64,000 nt of DNA from Straminergon stramineum (lineage: Eukaryota; Streptophyta; Bryopsida; Hypnales; Calliergonaceae): NCBI GenBank assembly GCA_963920665.1, contig OY987265.1:10607001-10671000 (forward strand), written 5' to 3'. The translations under genes and the position numbers were made by a program. Shown here piece by piece: positions 30,929 through 44,503 of this stretch. The notes below the pieces were generated by a model, which saw only the letters and a program-made list of their open reading frames with translations, had not been told where the DNA came from and ran no database searches. Position 1 is the stretch's first letter, and every line of letters begins with the position of its first letter.

Positions 30929-32250
30929 CGCTCCAAAACCCTGCACTACCACCTCCTGCTCCTCGCAAACCCCGCTGGAATTTCACAGCTTGGGACCACC
31001 ACCACCTTGCGATCGATTTAAACCTTCAAGAAGAGAAAATCTAACACCGAATTTCACCTTGCGCGGGGAGATCACATTGCTGACGCGGACCACCGGCTCG
31101 GCAGGTGAGAGGCTTCAATTTTCTGCAGGATCTTGCGCATCCCACATCCATTACATCACACAACAAAGCTCAAGATCATGTACGCCACAGGGCGAAATAA
31201 AATCTCTTGTATTCACAAATACATAGATGAAGTACATTCAACCGCATTAGATCTCAACTTGGAGCACCACCAGTTCTCGACGGGATCACAGCAAGACTCA
31301 TATATATGCCAAGATTTTCTTGACACGCCCCCCAAAAAGAAACGCTCCTCTCCTCGCATACAGATCTTCCGGATTCGCCACAACCACGAACTCCCTTCCA
31401 CACACACAAACGTGCTCACACTCCACACTCCAAATCTCAAACCCAAGCTCGCGTCGCAGGTTTTGCAACATCCCGCATCCCGAAATTCAAAAGCAACTCT
31501 CCAAACCGGCGCTCCTCTCGAGACGCCTCTCCTCCAATTCGGGAGCTTCACTACCACCAATACCACGATGCCACTTCCTCCAATACCACGAATTCCAATC
31601 CAAGTAGTCGTGATGATCCAGCACCACCAACGGAATGTGACGTCGTTCCGAAACCTCCCGAGTGCTAAAGGAAAGAAACAAAAACAGATTTGAATCCCCA
31701 CACCCAGAAGTGCGTGCGAGAAGCGCAATAACGCTGCGGCGCCAGATCTAGAGAGAAGTTTGGGTTCTGAAATCCAGGCTGGTGGCGGGGCGGGACACGA
31801 GGGGAGGTCTAAACAGGACAAGACGAAGGATTGAAGGTGATAACCGGCATCCAGGGCTGCAGAGGAGAGTGAGGCTTTGGCTGAGGCGCCATTTCCGCCG
31901 CTTCCGGCGCCTCCGCCATCGCTCGCGGACCCCGCAGCGCAGCTTTCCCCCATCCATGGAGAGTTGGTGCTCACTGCTCGCCTCTCAGCTCTGCCTTTGC
32001 ATTCTCTTCCCTGGCTTACTTTGGCTTCGTTGCGGCTCTGATTTTTTTTTTCAAAGGTGGAGTTTTGGCGTGTGGGTGGGGTCCCTTGTTTCTGGCACTG
32101 CCACCTCCGCATCCGCCATCGCGGCATCGCCTGGGCGCCCCTTGGCAACGGGAGCACCAGGCACGCCAGGACGACGTTCAGTTGGAGTACAGTAGGATAT
32201 TAATCCAGGTTCTTTTCTTTTGACGGCTGAGTGGCGGGGGCGGGGGCGCT
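30929..32250 (-). promoter_or_regulatory. promoter and 5' leader of the DUF936 gene
   Basis: CpG-rich sequence continues for about 1.3 kb upstream of the start codon on the minus strand. Long frames occur in both strands (up to about 300 codons), but they are low in complexity (Ser/Thr/Pro- or Gly/Trp-rich) and match no family, so they are read as leader or promoter composition. Leader introns are possible but not placed. Confidence 0.5.
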
Positions 32251-35200
32251 TGTCACTTGGCGCACCACCAAGGCTTCCCTCTCTGCCCACACTTCCTTCC
32301 TTCCCAGCCTTGGCCCACTGGCAACCCGTGTACCTCTCTAATTGCACTGGCTTTGGGGAGGACGTCTCCCAAAATGGGAGACGTTAACCAACTAACCCCC
32401 CCTCGACCTGTCAGTGGGGCCAAGCCTGCTTGCGTGGCTGGCTTCCTTGTTGGCCCTTCCCAAGTCCCGTCATTGCTTCGCATCACTCCCGGCCCTCAAC
32501 CTCTCATCGCCGGAAGCCTTGGCATGGAATAGTGTCCTCACATTGTTTGGCAGTCAAATTCAAAGTGTTGTTACTTTTGCATCCAAATTTTGAATTCTAT
32601 AAAAACTTGGAAAAGTTGCGCATATTAGTCTAGTTTCAAATTTTCAAATCAATCCAAGATGTATTGAATTTTTGAGAGCCCTTCGAAGTTCACAGGTTCA
32701 ATTTTAGTTCACCACATTGCATTCTGATGGCTGCAACTTCAGGGGTTTGTAACTTTTTCTGAAAATGTTTTTTTTCAATAAAATTTGTTGGGTTTTCTTC
32801 TTCTTAAGGTCTAGTTGTTGTGGTAAAATTTTCATGCCAATCCAAGTTGTTTTGAATGTTTGGAAGCAATTCGAAGTTCAAAATCTAAACACTTTTGCAT
32901 TACAATGAACTTTTGCAGCTTATAACTTCTTTAGACGTGGTCTATTTTCAATCATTTTGTTGGAAAAGTTTTATATACTAGTCTAGTTTGTGTGGTTGAA
33001 ATTTCATATCAATCTAAGAGGTAATGAGTGACAGAGAAGCATTTTAGTAGAGGGAGGTTCAACCATAGATGTGCTTTTTTGCTACTTTTTTCACTATTTT
33101 TTGACATTTCAAAACAATTTTGAAGACATAGTGAGTCAATTGAATGATATTTTTTTTACCAAAGTGTTTGTCTCCTGGTTTTGAATCACTTTGTAGTTAA
33201 AAGTTTTTTCATTTGAGTAGGTTTGGAAATCGAATTTCACCTCCAAATGTGTTTTTAAGAAAATTTCAGCATCTTTTTTCAACACTAAAACATTATAATC
33301 ATTCAATCTATATGGTCAAATGACCCCCAATTTTTTTCACACCATCTACAACATGCACACTACAAGATTGTATGGTTAAGATTTTCATACTTCACTGAAA
33401 TTTAGACTTATAGCACTTGAAAAGCAAGGATGTTTTTTCACATGTTTGGACTTTAGGTGATGAGGGGTTAAGTTATCCCTCACCCTCTAGTCCATTAACC
33501 CGTTAATGCCAAGATGGCTAGAAATGGCCTATGGTTTGTGTTCTGGTTGCATTTACATAACACAAATGGAATCAACATGAAATGTGTTGAACTATAAAGT
33601 TGGGGGCAAGAGTAAGTTGAAAATTTAGCAATTTAAAAATTAAAAAAATCAGCAAAATTAAAAATTTTGTGCCTATGCAAAGCTTGTATTCTACCAAGAA
33701 TACAATACAAGGGTTTAGACGTACATTGGGGTGAGGGTGAATACTTGTCAAGAGTTGTAGAGGTTGCACAGATGGTGATCAATGTAGCCGGTGTGCAACA
33801 ATTATAGCAACTCCATTGCAGCCCTAGTCTTCAAATACAACTTGGGTTCAGACCAAATCCTGGAGTCCCAATGATTTTTTTGAAACAAATGAAATGGGTC
33901 CAAACATTTTTTTAGATTTTCTTGGAAATATGAACTATGGGCCTAGTTTGTTGATTTTCTAATTTTAGAGTAGCACGATAACTTTCATTTATACCATGCT
34001 CTTATGCACTAAAATATAATGGTACATATATGGTGAAAATTTCAGATTTTCACCTGCACATGTGCCCCTATAAAATATTAATTCACGCAAACCATAGAAC
34101 ATGTGAGAACATTTAGAAACATTCGTTGCTGAAATTACTCTTCTAAATAACATTTGAAAAGTTTTTTAATTGATATTTTTTATTTCTAATTCTAGAATGG
34201 GGAAGAAGTCTAGGTCATGGGTGAAGAAGAATAAAGTAGAAAGGTGGAAGGATGTTGGGATTGAAGATCCCAACAAACATGAATGTTTGTTTTGCAAATG
34301 TATCATACCCTACTTCTAATGGTACATATATGCCTTTGAGGGCCTCTTTCAAATTAAATATTTACCATTTTTTAGTGACAAAAAAAGTTTTTAATAGTAA
34401 ACCTTCAAAAGAGTTTTCTAAAAACTACATTACCGTTAACACAGATTTTGCGTTTGGGGGCAAAAAATGGAAAATTGCATCACTTGGATTTTGTTGAAGG
34501 TGACGCAATTTTCTATTAATGGTTTAAGAAGAAACACCATTCAATTCATTATTAGCTAGTAGAATTGGGAAGTAAACCCAATTGCACTCAATTTGAAAAC
34601 ATTGAAAAACAATAGTGAAAAAATCTATAAAATTTCTATGTTGAATAAAAAATAGAGAAAAAAAATGGGTACTTGAAAAAACAATTCAATATAGGAATTA
34701 AAGAAAAATAGCTAGTAAAACTCAACAAATATCACTTATTAAATATCTTGAGTGCTCATGTGCCTATTCCTCTAGATTGGGACAACTTATAGAGTTGTGT
34801 GACTTGTTATGAGTGGACTAGCCAATTGAGTGCAAAATGACTTATGGATTTGGTCCTTTTATGGAGTTGGTGCTTTTATAGATTAGTTGGTGATAGTTCA
34901 TGTTCATTTGCTCAATGGAACCTTTTGTTGGGTCGTCTTCTATCCAAATCACTCATCTTATTACATAGCTTTGTCAATAGTAGGTTCAGTTCTAACTTAG
35001 TTGTTGGAGAAGTGTGGACTTCATAAGATAGAAGCACACAAATTTGTCACTTCAATTGCCCCTATTAGATGGATGGTGTTAATGGTGATTTTTTTCCAAG
35101 AATGCTAACATCCTTAAGAGAAAACAAATTGAAGTCGTTTCGTAGTTTTATAACACTCATACAATATTCTATGAATTTTCAAAGTTAAAAGCACCAGGGA

Positions 35201-37606
35201 TCTACTTATGTCACTAAACTCCCCTTAAATAGTCACCTTTGAAGTAGAAAATGGTTAAACTTGCATTGGTTGCCTTCAAGAACCCTTCAACTCTCAATAG
35301 TTGCTCTTAAGAGTTTCTTGTGGTTTGGATTGAGTATACTTTATGTAGCAAGGTTTCTACTTCAATGATAAGGTAATAACAACAAGAATTGTTTGAATAA
35401 GGGTTTGAGTATAATTTCTATTATTGAACTATAAGTTTTGTTTGTTGAATCTTGTTGGCAGTCAAAAGAGGATAGTCTAGATTCATTCCAAATGCACTTT
35501 TTTAAGACATAAAGAATAATCTTTGAATTTTCAAATTATAAGTAATAGGTAGACCCAAATTTATCCTTGAATCTTACAAATAATAGTTTCACATTATCTA
35601 AGCAAGACATAACAATGTTGACTCATTGTAGAAGACTCTATGTTAACCCTTAGAGAGCCAATATCCATTAGGTGGATTATTACTGCTCTCTAGAGCTTCT
35701 TTGTCAAAGCTATGGGAAATAGATGATGTACATCCACATTTGTTGAAAAAGCAATTCTTGACTATTCTTCAACAATGCAACTAGCATGGTCACTTGATGC
35801 TTCATGATTGTTGTGCAAGGGTTTGAATGAGTTGAAGTATGGATGGGAAGAAAATAAAACTTGGAAAAATAAAGATTTGATATCTAAATTCAATTCATGC
35901 CATAATTCATTTTGCCAAAAAAATTCAAAAATCAACATCTACCTTTCTCCTAGGGATTCTTATTGATTAACTTGAAAAGAATCCCAAATACCTGAGAAAA
36001 AATGTTTTTAAATGGCCTAACTTCACTCATACAAAGATATATAATTCTTTTGACATTCTTGGATATTCATCAATGCTTTGAGGAATATATTATATTACAT
36101 TATACAATGTTAAAGAATATGTAAAATTTGGTATTAGGAAATATGTCATAATTAGGTGCTCTTATTCCATACCTATAGGAAAGAATGCTCATGCTTTCTT
36201 TACTTTGGAAGGAAAGTCACTCTCTCCAAAATAAGGGGAATAGAAGTGGTCCTACTAATAGGAGTATTGCTCAAAATAATCTTGATTTTTGGATGTCAAT
36301 ATTAGTGTGGGCATGAGTTTATAAGTTCTTTTTTTGACATGTCACTTCATAAGGGAAAATCAAGTTTAAAGCTTAGTAACTCCAAAGACTTAATTTTCAA
36401 ATTGCATAAGAAAAATGTAGAAGTAGGAGAAGTGCTAAGAAAAAATAGAGATAGATGTCAAAATCCAAGAAGATACACAATACTGTGCCCCATTCAACTA
36501 GTGGATTTTGTATATTGGCTCTTCTAGAATTCAAAAAAACAAACCCAATTCACTATTTTGGCATCTACAATTGTATGATAGGACTTGCTGAAAGACTCTT
36601 TGTACTAGTAGATCCATCTTTGGGGAGGTGTTACTATTTGAGAGGCAAATTTTCTTTGAAATTCAAATGAATGTCGCATATAATCCACTTTCATCCACTT
36701 TTGGAGGTTTCTTAACCCCTAAATGCCTGAGGCACCAAATTTGGGTGTTGATATATGATACTTAGAAGTTAGATAAAAACTAACCAAGTTGTTATTTTTA
36801 ATGGGCTATGTATTTTTTTTAATTCTTTTTGAAGTCTAGTTTTAGCATCAAATTTTTTATTTTGAAAATGGTTGATTGTGATTTTTCTATTTAAGATTTT
36901 GTATAAGAATGTCCATTGCAATCTTGACTTTCTGTAGTGTTGGAGGCTCTTGGAAATGAGCCTCAAATACACTAGATCTTGGAGAAAAAATCACATTCAA
37001 AATTCATTTAAAAAAAATTGTAGAATAGATTTTGAGAAGCCATAAATTGATTGATTGAAGTTATGCATGTTAGGTCCTCTAACTGCATTATTTTTTTGGT
37101 GACCAACTTTTTAGATTTGACATGTGAAAAGAGGATTGGAAGACTTCAAATCACTTTTGTATTTTTAACGCCTTCATAATTATAATCTTTCAATCCATAA
37201 GTGATATTGTTGTGTTTTCTTTTCCTAAGTAATTTCTAGCATGTCTAGTTTGAACTTGCACAGTTATAAATTTTAAAAATTGACACAACTTACCAAAATG
37301 ATGGATTTTTGTTCAATTTTGAGCAAATTCGTAGAAGCTTAAATATTGCCTTCGGCACTTAGGGCTTAAGAAATAAATTATGGAATTTTAAGTTGGATAG
37401 GCACATCACTCTAAAAGCATGCCCCAAGTAGAATTTTACTATGAGGACATTGAAGAATATAATACCATAAAGAAAGGGAAACATCAATACATCTCTATTG
37501 AATATTTTTGTCAAAATGTATTCTTCCCTAGACGCTAAAAATATAAATACTTTTGTCATGACCCATGTCACAATCCTTTGATTGATGAAAAAATTTATGA
37601 TGATTG
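32251..37606. other. repeat desert, left part
   Basis: The first ~280 bp are GC-rich spacer. From about 32560 the sequence is A/T-rich and CpG-poor. A degenerate ~175-bp repeat recurs near 32600, 32785 and 32960, each with 'ttggaaaagtt..atattagtctagttt' then 'aaattttcatatcaatccaag'. A dispersed repeat copy lies at 34535-34745. A short frame near 34199 (MGKKSRSWVKKNK, then HECLFCKC) may be a gag or zinc-finger remnant but breaks quickly. No intact gene is seen. Confidence 0.55.
34535..34745 (+). repeat. dispersed repeat, copy 1 of a pair
   Basis: This segment aligns with 57478-57695. Shared order: ttcattattagctagtagaa, then tcaatttgaaaacattg, then gtctataaaat, then aaaaaatagagagaaaa, then caat..aggaatta, then tagt.ggtaaaactcaa.aaatatca. 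Where they differ, this copy often has T or A where the other keeps C or G (for example tagctagtagaa versus gagccggtggaa), consistent with deamination. Confidence 0.65.
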
Positions 37607-38239
37607 TGTTATGACCTTCATGTCATGGCCTTTAATGGATAAACTAATCCATGATGAAATGTGCTCTAGTGGACAAGCAAAGATTGCCTGGAGATAGATT
37701 TCTCCAAATGGTGGATTTGTGTGCTAGAGTTAGACAACTCCAATTGAATGACAAGGGCATTGGAGTGCTTGAAGATAGATAACTCTAAATGATGGATTTA
37801 TATAGTAGAGTTAGACAACTCTACTTGGATGACTAGTGCACTGGATTTAGACAATTCCCAGAGGACAACAAGTGTGATGGAACTTGGACTTAGATAACTC
37901 CAAGTAGAAGATCAAGATGTGGATAAGAAATAAATTGGATAAGATATGATTTAGACTAAGACTTTTACTTAATGGATGGTTCTAGATAGAACCAAGAATA
38001 GAAAATTAAAGATAGAAAAAAAATTTGAGTCTATTTTAAAGACTAATAGTCTTTATTGATAGTCTCTAGTATATAAGAAGGAGCTCGGGGATGAGGAGAC
38101 TCTCTTTGGAGATTGAACTCTCTCTATGGTCGGGTGGTTTGAGCTCCTTGTAGATGCATTCTCATTAATAAATATATTTTGTGTTTGTTGTAAGAGTTCT
38201 TTGTAATTTGAAGTTACAAACCATGGGAGGTACGTAACA
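37607..38239 (+). mobile_element. LTR-like sequence, probably solo or decayed LTR
   Basis: The stretch begins TGTTA and ends TAACA, as retrotransposon LTRs do (TG...CA). It contains a TATA box (tatataagaagg near 38081) followed by a transcribed-looking CpG-bearing segment and a poly(A) signal (aataaatata near 38168), in the right order and spacing for an LTR's U3-R-U5. No primer-binding site follows and no polypurine tract is clear before it. The flanking five bases (gattg and gcttt) do not match, so a clean solo LTR is not proven. Confidence 0.5.
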
Positions 38240-40337
38240 GCTTTCCAAGATTATTATTTTTTCTACATAAAAAAATAGAAAATGAAAATTTTAAAACCTA
38301 TTTAAAGAATCATTTCCATCCAAAATCTATCGTACAAAAATAGTCATACCTCTTGAATTAGGATGCTTCTAGAACAAGGAAACCTCCTATCTTAAAATTG
38401 GTGTACAATTGCAATGCATTTACATTTTGATAAAGTATTTGTCAATATAGTGGGATAAACTCAAGAATGTTCTAAAGTAGGAAATTATCTTGAAGTTTGC
38501 AAGCAAATTTGAAAAATTTGCCACTTTAACTTTGAACCTTCATGACTTTTGTATACAATTTTCAAATGATTTTCATAAATTTCACTCAAGTTTTGTTACA
38601 ATGTGCTATGTATTCATTAAAAAAACATGAAAGGATATACAATCATGGTTGTAAGTGAAATTTTCTTGGTAATGGCTCATTCTACTATAAAGGATGTATT
38701 GTTCATTCAACTTTCTATAGCAATTATACTAGTATTAATTTCCTAACAAGGCTACGACATGAAGACCTAAAAAATTCACTTCTTGTGAAGATTTTATACT
38801 AAAAGGTGGAAGTTTCTATTGTAGTCACTAATCACTCCATCACCATCATCCAAGACATTTACTATGGCCACTAAATCAACCTAATATAGCTCAAATTTCA
38901 ATTATTGAAAAAATCTGTCATGGGTTGATGCAAGACTGTAATGAGTCATTCCCTAGGTGCCTACCATGGACCTTTTTGTATGCCATATGTTGATATACTT
39001 CAATCCAATTCTTCAAAATTGATAAGGAAGACAGACCTAAAATAGTCCCTAGCACAATTGCACCTTAAAATCTTGTACCCAATTTGACTTTGTTGCAACT
39101 CAATGAAGTTAAAGTTGTGTACATGTAATGAAACATTCTATGTAATTGGGGTTGGAAGGGTTGGGATGGGGTTAAAAAGTGACAAATTTATGCATTTAAT
39201 GAACAAACTATGTGTTTCAAAATACATAATAGAAGGTTTGTTTATTATTTCTTCAATCTTTAGGGATGCTTTTAGATTATCCTAGCTACCATTTAGGAAA
39301 TTGAAAGAGTCACATTAGCATCTAAGAGGACAAGAATAGTCTCTCCTAGGGACAAGAATGGAAATCTATATGTTTTTGTTTTGACCACCTATATTGTATC
39401 ATTTCTTTTTGAAAATGAGTTGACCAAATACTTGTAGACCATTCCTTTCGTTTGTTTTTCTTTTAAACACAAAAAAATGTGAATTTTATCAATATAAATA
39501 TGAGTGATGAACACACACCTCTATGTCCAAAGTTAAATTTATATGTAAGTTGTACAATTCAAAAAAATTTATGACCCTCCTAGGCTCTATATATAAGTAT
39601 TATATGCAAAGGGATGATGCACCTCAATAGACAGTAACAATAATAACATCTTACAGTGTTGTAACTCTTTAAAATTGTAAGCCTTCCAAACTATCCTCAG
39701 TTTTGCTTAAGATTCACTTACTACTTGGAATTATTTATGAGGATTAGATTAATGTTTATAGTGAAAATTTTAAGGAATTCATAGTTTAGATAGAGGCTTT
39801 GTAAGAAGTTAGATGAAAATGTATTAGAATGAATTTAAGGATAAAAAATACTAGTAAGAATATTAAATTTTGATGAATTGAAGTTAGTAACGGCCAAGTA
39901 GGAAGGTGAATAGGCAAGGCAAATGAAAAGTAGTGGATGAAGACTTAGAAGAAGAAGAGTAGATGAAGATTTGTATTTTGAAGCAAGGCAACAATGCTAG
40001 TATGTGAGCCCAGGAATGCAAGCTTGTAAGCATTGAGCCTACATTATAGGTACCTATAATATAGATACCACACCATAGAAGATTAGAAGATGTATGTATC
40101 ATAAACACCTATAATATGGATATTTGTAACATATGTATCCTATAATGATAGACAATTTTTATAGTATGTACACTTATAACATAGGTGTGTAGTATTATGG
40201 GCTCATGGACTCACACTCCTATACTCATATAATGGCCCCCCTTAATGGATCCTGGGAATCAGATTATGTTTAGATGGAGATAGAATTAGAAAAATTCTTG
40301 ATCTAGGGAGGCTTTGGATGTATGTAGGTAGGATATC

Positions 40338-40550
40338 CTATAAGAAGCCCGCGTTTTTGGTGATGTGCCTTGATTTTTTGGAATGGATTTTAGGGGATGT
40401 CCAATGCAACAAGCTCATGTTTTTATGTCAAGAAAAACTTCAACGAGATGTTTTTCTTGACATAAAAACATGAGCTTGTTGCATTGGGCATCCCCTAAAA
40501 TCTGTTTCAAAAAATCAAGGCACATCACCAAAAACGTGGGTTTCTTCTAG
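40338..40550. repeat. long foldback: 101-bp inverted arms, 11-nt loop
   Basis: The left arm (40338-40438) and right arm (40450-40550) are reverse complements without any gap, with roughly ten substitutions that are mostly transitions; the loop is ttcaacgagat. Paired landmarks are tttttggtgatgtgcc with ggcacatcaccaaaaa, and catgtttttatgtcaagaaa with its complement. RNA from either strand would fold into one long hairpin. It contains several CpGs, unlike its surroundings, so it is younger than the desert around it. It may be a foldback/MITE-type element or a small-RNA source. Confidence 0.9.
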
Positions 40551-40981
40551 TGGATCTTAAATGTCTCTTTTGTGCTCTCTTTTTTAGATAGGAGTGTGTT
40601 GATTTTAAATCTTTAAAGTGAGTATTTTTTGAATGTTGATTTGACCTTTAGGGTTCCTCTTTCAAGGGCAAAATGTGAAATCTAGTTTTGGATAGGGTTT
40701 GTAAATTTTTGCTTTTAATGTATTGGTGTTTAATGCAATTAAAGGACAATGTGGAGTTTTACTACAGAGGTGTTTGATATAGTAATAAGGGTTAGCCTCC
40801 CACATAGGTTCTCTTTTCCACCTTTTGTCATTGGTTTATGGATGATAGTAATGTTGTGGCTAGATTTTTAGATATAAAATAGTAGAGTGTTGAATCTTTG
40901 GAATCCTTTGACTCCTTGAATCAATTTAAGGCTTAAAAGACCTAAGGCAAGGACTTGAGCAATGAGGCAATGAGGCTTGTT

Positions 40982-41236
40982 AAGGCCATATTTGTTATAT
41001 TGAGACTTTTCGCAGATTTTGAAATAGAATGCTAGTTATTGGAAAATTCATTTAAAAAAATAGTAATTGAAACCAAAAATAAATAATTCTCAAATAGTGA
41101 TCCTGTAATGAAATTCTCAAAGTTGGTGTTGTTACCTATTTACAAAAAAATACTAGTAAAGAGATAAAATGGTTTATCCTCAAATCAAGGATAAAATTGA
41201 GACTACAAAAGGTCTCAATATAACAAATATGGCCTT
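40982..41236. mobile_element. MITE with ~28-bp TIRs, unassigned family (255 bp)
   Basis: The left end (aaggccatatttgttatatt, continuing to gagactttt) is repeated in inverse at the right end, with one extra base (aaaaggtctcaatataacaa, continuing to atatggcctt). The bases tgtt stand immediately outside both ends and may be a 4-bp target duplication. The interior is A/T-rich with no frame. The near-identical TIRs in a decayed background suggest recent insertion. Confidence 0.8.
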
Positions 41237-44200
41237 TGTTGAGTTGTTGGTGATTTGTTGAAGAGGTCAATTAGCTAATAAAAGCTAAAGCTTTAGGCTT
41301 TATCATAATAGGGAGGAGGTGGCAAAACACACCCATCCTAGTCCTACTCTTTGATAAGGGTACTTCATCCCATCATCCCTTATTGCTTTTCCTCCTCAAA
41401 GGGACTTGAAGTGGGGCAAAATTCTATCTTCGCCCACAACATTGTGTTTAGTCAACTAAGATTAAACTTTATTAATTTATTCTTTTATCTCTTTCTTTTA
41501 TCTTTCCATGAGCCCATGTCTTGTGGCGTTGTGGTAATCAAACTCAAGATTAATTTGTTATGAATTTTACAAGTTGTAGTTATTTTTTGGAAAAAAAATT
41601 GGAATTCTTTCCATTTACACCTTATGTTTGGCTATCCATCACATTGTAGACAATCCATAATTATTAGGATCTATCAATCTCTCCTTATAGTTCTTTTTAA
41701 AAAAAATTTGTTAGTGCATATTTTGTGGTAATTAGACTTATGATTAAGTTATTCCAAAATTTAGAAGTTGCAGACATATTTAGAAAAAAAGTGGTTCACT
41801 CATGTAGTCTCTTTGAAATGTTGTAGGACATTTGTTACATGGAGGCATTTAGTTTTTCACACCCTCCTTGGTTAGATTGTGGTACAAATCTTCTTGAGGG
41901 ATTGGAAATCATCTCACAAGGACCAATAGATACCTTTTTCTAAATCTATCATACTTGTTTAACTAGGTTTCTTGCAACTCTTAATTAGAACTTGTAGATA
42001 TCTTGATTGTTAGTTGAAAAAACCTAATCATTTTAGCCATCTACATTTGAAACATTAGACACTTTAGCGATATTAGCAAATGAGCACCTTGCATGACATG
42101 GTTTGAAAACATAACAAATAACCTCAAGTTTTAGTATAAAGACCTTCATAAGGTCAAATCAAAATTTCAAGATATTGTAATTACCTTGACCTTAGTCTTG
42201 AAGACATATTAACAATGCATTGTCAATGAGAGTTTGGTTATCTTAAAACACTTATTGGGTACGCAGATATGGTCAACATAACCTTTAGATACCTTGTCTA
42301 TTTTCGAGAAACGAAACTATTATAGTAAATGAATACCAAATATTTTTGGTCCATCACACATCTATTTAATTTTAGCCACAATTTTATGTCTATATTACAA
42401 TAAAATGAAAATTGCCTTTTGTAATTTCCAATCATTTGTGATGCATACTCATTTTGTCGTGGACAAGGTTCATATCAATACATGAAAGTGAATGCAAACT
42501 CAAAATTCTGGGCCATTTTATAATTCTCAACCATTGTATTTTGCCTTTGAGTTAAGTTCTTTTTTCCCATCCAAGATCTTACTTGGGTAGTTCTTTCCTT
42601 AAGTTTTGTTCATTAACAAGTTCACAATTTTAAAGTTAAACTTCTTCATTTGCCTCCAAATAAATAAAAATTGTTCTTTGTTTGATATAGTTCTAGTTGA
42701 AGTGATAATCCTATAAGAAAAATGTCAGTTTGCCACAACCAATTAAAGATCGACTAAGTGTCCTATATCATTGTCCTTCAATTGTAGCCTTTGTTATTAG
42801 CATGTGATCTAACATCATACCTTGTTTTAGTCAAAGTAGTTTTATAATTGATGATGCATAGGATTACAACCCAAGTGTGATAAAGTTTAAGCTTAGAATG
42901 AATGTGAGTTATTCTACATACAATATTCATTGCAATTGCAAATGTAGACAAATCTATGCTTCATGGAATCCACCGGGTTGGTATTTAATTGCAAAGAACC
43001 TAAAATCGACTAAAAAAATATTACAATTGTAATTGCACCAAATCTAAGTTTGACTATGAAACAACTACCACTTTAAAATGATTGTGGTTTTCTCAATTGT
43101 CTTATAGCAATTCTCCCATATCAAGAGTACCATTAGGTTGGACATATAAGTCTTGTAAGTTGTTGCACTTTTATATAATGAATTTTGTTAATAGCATTTT
43201 AAGACTTCTACAATAGGTAGATTCTTAGAAATCCTCTAAAGAAATCTAAAAACATTTAAAATCTAAGAAATTTTAAAGCCTTCAAAATTGTAAAGTTTCC
43301 TAAACAAGTGAAATTTATTAAATACTAATATTTAAAATTTTAAAATCTACAAATCATTGAGATTAGAATTTCAAAATCTACAAAATCTAAGTGACAATGA
43401 ATGCCACATAGGCAAACACATTAGAAGGATATGTAGACAATGTTCCAACTAGTTTGTTGGATGAAAAACAACCATGTTGTACTTTATGACTATAATTCCA
43501 AGAACAACTTGTCTACAACAACTACAAGTCCCCAAATTAGTACTAGTTGCAAATGTATCATTTAACCCCCCAAAAGTTGTCCATGGTAGAAAAAAATGCA
43601 TTCTCTTCTAGAAATAGCTATATGTTGTGCAATGCTTACCTTTTACTCTTTAATTTTGTAAAGGAGTACATTCAAATTTTTTTTATAGGAATACTACAAC
43701 AAAAATAACCATGAGTTTGAAGCAAGAAAGAAAAAGAACCTCTAACCTAATTTAGAGGTTGGCATGAACTAAAAGTATTCATCTTGGATCCCCCACAATG
43801 CCCATATGGTTAGAATGAATTACACCAAGTGGCCTACATACCTTGAATTCATTTATTACAACAATTGAAAATTTATGTTTTTTCATTCATGATTTAATTA
43901 CAAAATATTGATTCTCATTCTAAACTTCAATTTTGATAAAAGTCCATAATATTCCAATGTATATAAAAATTCTATATAATTTTTTTACTTATTTGAGATA
44001 TTTTACATTGGTAGTCAACACAATCTTATAAATAAATAATAAATAATAAAATTGAATAACAATAAACAATAAAATTGAATTAAGAAACCAAATAATAATA
44101 GGCCTCCCTAGCTCATCTAAGTTTGACCATGGAATGACGAAGCCTATCACCAAGGTAGTCAAGTCGAAAAGATTGAAAACCTTAGGTACATTTTTCATTT

Positions 44201-44503
44201 CTATAGTAAATGCCATTCATCATGTCCTTCACAACATTTTAAAATCAAGCCTCAAAGGAAGCAACAGTCAACATAGAAATCATCATGTTGGATACCATGG
44301 GAATTCTTTGCTTGAAAAAACCAAAGAGCACTCATAGGAAGTCCAACTATTGAGCAAAACCTCAAATTTCAACACAAAATTCCAAGGATGAACATCTGCA
44401 CTTTTGTCTTACATAGAAGGATTCTCTATCATCTATGGGACACTTTTAGGCTGCCGCATCATTTTAGGGCTAAGCAAAAGATGGAATCCCATGGCAAGTT
44501 GAA

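Larger units (their letters stand above)
38240..44380. other. repeat desert, right part
   Basis: A/T-rich, CpG-poor DNA with no convincing coding frame. It contains the foldback at 40338-40550 and the MITE at 40982-41236, listed separately. The rest holds short interrupted frames with no recognised motif. Confidence 0.6.

Noticed and set aside
31213..32157. Frame of about 314 codons on the minus strand upstream of the DUF936 gene
   Set aside because: Low-complexity Gly/Ser/Trp-rich peptide without a family signature, lying exactly where promoter and leader are expected. Long frames are common by chance in this GC-rich stretch.
34199..34500. Possible gag or zinc-finger gene (MGKKSRSWVKKNK start)
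   Set aside because: The frame breaks within a few dozen codons, CpG is depleted and no second exon fits. It is at best a remnant.
37607..38239. Complete LTR retrotransposon
   Set aside because: Only one LTR-like unit is visible; no second LTR, primer-binding site or gag/pol frame could be found in the window.
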